Of a DNA stretch of 9,718 nucleotides, positions 6,706 to 9,718 are shown one piece after another. The notes beneath the pieces were generated by a model that saw only the letters and a program-made list of their open reading frames with translations, was not told the DNA's origin and made no database searches. Location of the stretch: contig JABGTH010000358.1 of the NCBI GenBank assembly GCA_018647275.1, positions 1 through 9,718 on the forward strand. Direction: 5' to 3'. The DNA is from Paracoccaceae bacterium. GTDB lineage: Bacteria; Pseudomonadota; Alphaproteobacteria; Rhodobacterales; Rhodobacteraceae. Both the position numbers and the translations under genes were made by a program. Each line of letters begins with the position of its first letter. Positions within the stretch are counted from its first letter, which is position 1.

Positions 6706-7212
6706 GTGAGTATATCTAAAAAAATCGTAGATGACCTCGTCGCAAACGACGTTTCATTCATCACGACGGTGCCCTGCAAGCAACTTGCCGGCGTTATCGA
6801 AGAAGTCGAAGAACGTGATGAAATATTTCACATTCCTGCGAACAAAGAAGACGAAGGCATGGGCCTTTGCGCTGGTGCGTGGATGGGTGGCAAACGCCCA
6901 GCAATCATCATGCAAAACACAGCAATCGGTGTCACAATCAACACTTTGGCGACACTGACACAGTTTTACCGCATGCCACTTCCAATGCTGATTTCATACC
7001 GCGGCGAACTGCGCGAGCCAGTGGCGTGTCAGGTCGAAATGGCTGTGCACACAAAGGCATTACTGAACCAGTTGAACATCCCAACCTATCACTTCCACAA
7101 GGAATCTGATGCGGACGAATTGGATGCGATCCTGAAATACACATTCATGTGCAACAAACCTGTGGCGATCCTTACGGATGCGTCCTTCTGGGGAGGCTAC
7201 GGCGACCAATGA
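6706..7212 (+). CDS. comD: Sulfopyruvate decarboxylase alpha subunit
   Basis: A 168-residue protein matching the pyrimidine-binding half of thiamine-diphosphate decarboxylases. With ComE it converts 3-sulfopyruvate to sulfoacetaldehyde and CO2. The segment NKEDEGMGLCAGAWMGGK resembles the motif of phosphonopyruvate and sulfopyruvate decarboxylases; by alignment with that pattern Glu48 would be the cofactor-activating glutamate. MQNTAIG and the LISYRGE region are also typical. The start is a GTG at 6706, with AAGGAG (6689-6694) 11 nt upstream; an in-frame TTG at 6679 has no such site. The stop overlaps the comE ATG (ATGA at 7209-7212), matching a fixed subunit pair. Phosphonopyruvate decarboxylase is the nearest alternative, but the split subunits and the sulfonate operon favour sulfopyruvate. 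Confidence 0.85.
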   Translation: MSISKKIVDDLVANDVSFITTVPCKQLAGVIEEVEERDEIFHIPANKEDEGMGLCAGAWMGGKRPAIIMQNTAIGVTINTLATLTQFYRMPLPMLISYRGELREPVACQVEMAVHTKALLNQLNIPTYHFHKESDADELDAILKYTFMCNKPVAILTDASFWGGYGDQ

Positions 7213-7763
7213 TCCGTTCTGAAATCCTGCGCGAAATCGCGCCAATCATTCGTGACCAATTGGTCGTTTGTAACATCGGCCTACCAAGCCAAGAACTGCA
7301 CATGATCGATGATCAGCCAACCAACTTCTACATGTTGGGCACCATGGGTTTGTCTTCATCCATCGGTCTTGGTCTTGCTTTGTCACAAGACAAAACCGTT
7401 ATCTCAATTGATGGCGACGGTTCTGTTTTGACCAACCTTGGCACCTTGCCAACAATCGCCAACAACGTTGCCGACAACTACATTCTGTTGATCATCGACA
7501 ACGGCTCTTACGGCTCAACGGGTGATCAGCCAACATACGCTGGCATGAAGACATCCCTAACAGCAGTGGCTAAGGCCTGTGGTTGTGAGAATGTTGTTGA
7601 GTGTCAGGACGTCGACACCGGCAAGGTTTTGCAAGCAGCACTTGACAGCAAAAAAATGACGATCATCGTGTCTAAGTGTGACAGCGGCAACATCAAACTG
7701 CCTGTAATCACCAAAGACCCTGTCGTGATCCGCGATCGTTTTATGACAGCGGTTGCCAGCTAA
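7209..7763 (+). CDS. comE: Sulfopyruvate decarboxylase beta subunit
   Basis: A 184-residue protein carrying the diphosphate-binding half of the enzyme. The thiamine-diphosphate motif starts at Gly69-Asp70-Gly71-Ser72 and ends about 30 residues later at Asn98-Gly-Ser100, which coordinates magnesium and the diphosphate. The preceding LGTMGLSSSIGLGLAL is a standard lead-in for this domain. ATG 7209 overlaps the comD stop by 4 nt, and GGGGAGG (7190-7196) lies 12 nt upstream. The product, sulfoacetaldehyde, would need Xsc, which is not seen here. Only 1 nt separates the stop from the next gene, so slcD is very probably co-translated. Confidence 0.87.
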   Translation: MIRSEILREIAPIIRDQLVVCNIGLPSQELHMIDDQPTNFYMLGTMGLSSSIGLGLALSQDKTVISIDGDGSVLTNLGTLPTIANNVADNYILLIIDNGSYGSTGDQPTYAGMKTSLTAVAKACGCENVVECQDVDTGKVLQAALDSKKMTIIVSKCDSGNIKLPVITKDPVVIRDRFMTAVAS

Positions 7764-7764
7764 G

Positions 7765-8856
7765 ATGACATTGAACATCCATTCAAGCGAAGACGCACGC
7801 CGGATTGCCCAGCGCCGTCTTCCTTGGATGGTGTTCGACTACATCGACGGGGCCGCAGGGCGTGAAACAGGGGCAGCACGTAATCGCTCGGCCTTTGACG
7901 CTTTGACCTTGCGGCCTCGCATACTGCGCGACGTTAGTCAGCGCGATCTCGCATCCTCAGTATTTAGTCAAAAGACCAACGCCCCCTTTGGGATTAGCCC
8001 GATGGGCATGTGCAACCTTTCAGGCGCTGGCGCTGACCTTATGCTGGCCCGCCTTGCAGCGCGTGAAAACGTGCCGTTAGGCGTATCCACAGTCGCCTCA
8101 ACCGCGATGGAGCCATTAATCGAAGCCGCTGAAGGCAACGCATGGTTCCAGCTGTATTTCAGTGGTGATGGCGTTGGGACATTCAAACTGGTCGAACGCG
8201 CTAAGGCTGCTGGCTACAAAACCATCGTCCTCACCGTAGACGTTGCCGAAGTTGGCCGGCGCCCTCGCGAGCTGCGCCACGGCTTTACAATGCCATTCCG
8301 CATTGGCCCCAAACAATTCATCGATTTTGCACTGCACCCCCGCTGGTCCTTGACCACGCTATTCAAAGGCCGCCCTGAAATGGCGAACTTTGGCATGTCT
8401 GGGTATTCCTTTGACCGCACAGAAAGCCGCGCAGGTGCCAACTGGGACACGCTTGCCAAACTGCGCGACATGTGGTCCGGCAACTTGGTTGTTAAGGGTG
8501 TGTTGGATGCTGAAGATGCGATCATGCTGCGGGATGCAGGCGTGGATGCTGTCCAAGTATCCAGCCACGGTGCCCGACAACTTGATAGCGCCCCATCGCC
8601 AATTTCAGTTTTGCCTGACATTCGTGAAGCGGTTGGACCTGATTTCCCACTGTTTTTTGACTCAGGCCTGCGCAGTGGCGAGGATGTTGTCAAAGCATAC
8701 GATCAAGGCGCTGATTTCACCTTCTTAGGCCGCATCCTTTAGTTCGCAATCGCAGCGGGAGGCGAAGAAGGGTTGCAACGTCTTTGGGATGTCTTGCGCG
8801 ATGAAACCAGTATCACGCTGGCACAAATTGGCGCGACGTCTTTACCACGGTCATAG
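7765..8856 (+). pseudogene. slcD: FMN-dependent 2-hydroxyacid (sulfolactate) dehydrogenase, interrupted by an in-frame TAG
   Basis: The L-lactate dehydrogenase/glycolate oxidase family is clear: Tyr26 in FDYIDGAA, a QLY motif, VDVAEVGRRPRELRHGF, Lys244 in VVKGV, His268 in SSHGARQLD, Asp299-Arg303 in FDSGLRSG and Gly322-Arg323 in FLGR. The intact frame stops at TAG 8740-8742 after 325 residues. Without any shift it resumes for 37 codons (FAIAAGGEEGLQRLWDVL and on) to TAG 8854-8856. Read through, the length would be 363, normal for the family, and the tail matches its usual C-terminal helix. So a single substitution, perhaps CAG or TTG to TAG, splits the gene. The FMN and active-site residues lie before the stop, so a truncated product could fold poorly or retain activity; that is unknown. 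The role, oxidising sulfolactate to sulfopyruvate for ComDE, is inferred from position. A sequencing error remains possible. The start ATG is 1 nt after comE. Confidence 0.8.
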
Positions 8857-8884
8857 CCTTTCGAAAAATATGCTTTACGCCCTA

Positions 8885-8919
8885 TTTGGCGGCAAAGCCC
8901 GATTCAATTCGCCGCCAAA
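8885..8919. terminator. Hairpin between convergent genes, possible bidirectional terminator
   Basis: TTTGGCGGC (8885-8893) and GCCGCCAAA (8911-8919) form a perfect 9-bp stem with a 17-nt loop, between the end of the sulfonate operon and the end of the minus-strand gene. The position suits a shared terminator. There is no strong U-run on either side and the loop is long, so efficiency is doubtful. Confidence 0.45.
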
Positions 8920-8928
8920 ACACTAATA

Positions 8929-9718
8929 TCACAATTTAACAGGTTGCCCTGTCTCAAGGGATTTTGCCGCTGCATCTGCGAGGCGCTGTGCAGCCACCCC
9001 ATCCGCGATACCTGGTGTTGGCGAAGTGCCCGCGTTGACAGCCGCAATAAAGGCTTCCATCTCTGCAATGTAGGCCGCCTCATACCGTTCAAGAAAGAAG
9101 TGCTTGTTCGGCGCTGTGGTAAATCCATTACCGCCTGCTTGCTCAACCAAATGCTCAAGTTTGTTAGCTGCGCGTAACATGCCGTCAGCACCGTGGACTT
9201 CGATACGTTGATCATATCCATACGTCGCGCGCCGCGAGTTGTTGATGAGCGAGATTTTACCAGAAGCCGTTTTTAGCGTTACAGCAGCTGTATCGATGTC
9301 CCCTGCTTCACCGATCTCTGGATCGACAAGGCATGAACCTGTGGCGAACAACTCAACAGGTTCTTCGCCCAACAGGAAACGCGCCATATCAAGATCGTGG
9401 ATCATCATATCACGAAACAGGCCACCTGATTGCTTGATATAGCTAACTGGAGGTGGGGACGGATCACGCGACGTAATCACAACCATTTCTGTTGCGCCAA
9501 TCACACCTGCATCGAGCTGTGTCTTGAGGTGCGAGAAATTTGGGTCAAAACGACGATTGAAGGCTGTAAAAAAGCCCACGCCCGCACCCTCAACCGCAGT
9601 TTTACATTCAGCGGCCCGTTCAGAAGACAGATCAATTGGTTTTTCACAAAAGATCGCTTTGCCTGATTTGGCCAATGCATGGATTTGGTCGTAATGCAGA
9701 GTTGTCGGCGTCGCGACA
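8929..9718 (-). CDS. iolG: Inositol 2-dehydrogenase-like oxidoreductase (Gfo/Idh/MocA), C-terminal 262 residues
   Basis: The minus-strand frame enters at the window edge with VATPTTLHYDQIHALAKSGK and ends at TGA 8931-8929. Compared with the usual length of about 330, the first 65-70 residues (the NAD-binding Rossmann start) are missing. The catalytic lysine is in FCEKPIDL. Later DMMIHDLDMARFLLG gives the Asp-x-x-x-His pair that with the lysine forms the active site of inositol dehydrogenases. The C-terminal beta-sheet domain is seen in SLINNSRRATYGYDQRIEVHG. These features fit myo-inositol 2-dehydrogenase well, but related sugar dehydrogenases of the same family cannot be excluded. The gene converges on the sulfonate operon and is probably part of a separate polyol catabolic locus. 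Confidence 0.82.
   Translation of the reverse strand, partial: VATPTTLHYDQIHALAKSGKAIFCEKPIDLSSERAAECKTAVEGAGVGFFTAFNRRFDPNFSHLKTQLDAGVIGATEMVVITSRDPSPPPVSYIKQSGGLFRDMMIHDLDMARFLLGEEPVELFATGSCLVDPEIGEAGDIDTAAVTLKTASGKISLINNSRRATYGYDQRIEVHGADGMLRAANKLEHLVEQAGGNGFTTAPNKHFFLERYEAAYIAEMEAFIAAVNAGTSPTPGIADGVAAQRLADAAAKSLETGQPVKL

Noticed and set aside
6706..7763. Acetolactate synthase or phosphonopyruvate decarboxylase
   Set aside because: Two short separate subunits of 168 and 184 residues match ComD and ComE; those alternatives are normally single longer chains, and no phosphonate genes are present.
8740..8742. Pyrrolysine or selenocysteine-type recoding at the internal TAG
   Set aside because: No stem-loop element of that kind is apparent, such recoding is not expected in this family or group, and TAG also serves as a plain stop at 448-450 and 8854-8856.

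Overview
The window reads as a marine alphaproteobacterium of the Roseobacter group (Rhodobacterales). This is inferred from moderate GC, from tightly packed catabolic genes with a TRAP transporter, and from a gene set matching the 2,3-dihydroxypropane-1-sulfonate (DHPS) clusters known in that group. Species cannot be told from the sequence alone.

Layout. At the left edge is the first 39 codons of a LacI-family repressor on the minus strand (1-117). A 159-bp divergent intergenic region follows. It carries two LacI-type operators, centred 23 bp apart, whose outer half-sites form a perfect 9-bp inverted repeat. A weak plus-strand promoter overlaps them. A plus-strand operon then runs from about 277 to 8856. 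Its order is: a 57-residue two-helix membrane protein of unknown function; a tripartite TRAP transporter (Tat-exported binding protein, small DctQ subunit, large DctM subunit; hpsKLM); a HisD-like sulfopropanediol 3-dehydrogenase (hpsN); a short-chain dehydrogenase (hpsO); a zinc alcohol dehydrogenase (hpsP); the two subunits of sulfopyruvate decarboxylase (comD, comE); and an FMN-dependent 2-hydroxyacid dehydrogenase (slcD-like). From hpsL to slcD the genes are separated by 44 bp at most, with ATGA overlaps at hpsO/hpsP and comD/comE. Beyond a convergent hairpin lies the C-terminal part of an inositol 2-dehydrogenase-like gene (iolG) on the minus strand, cut by the window edge.

How the genes work together (established for these families, inferred here). 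HpsKLM imports DHPS. HpsO and HpsP interconvert its enantiomers through the 2-oxo compound. HpsN oxidises (R)-DHPS in two steps to (R)-sulfolactate. The SlcD-like enzyme oxidises sulfolactate to sulfopyruvate. ComDE decarboxylates sulfopyruvate to sulfoacetaldehyde. The next enzyme, sulfoacetaldehyde acetyltransferase (Xsc), and any sulfite exporter or oxidase are not in the window. No suyAB (direct desulfonation of sulfolactate) is present either.

Main anomaly. The slcD-like gene has an in-frame TAG at 8740-8742. The same frame then continues for 37 codons of recognisable family C-terminus to a second TAG at 8854-8856. This is a nonsense mutation, a sequencing error, or (less likely) readthrough, and it falls on the step joining HpsN to ComDE. 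I see no RNA genes, CRISPR arrays or insertion sequences.
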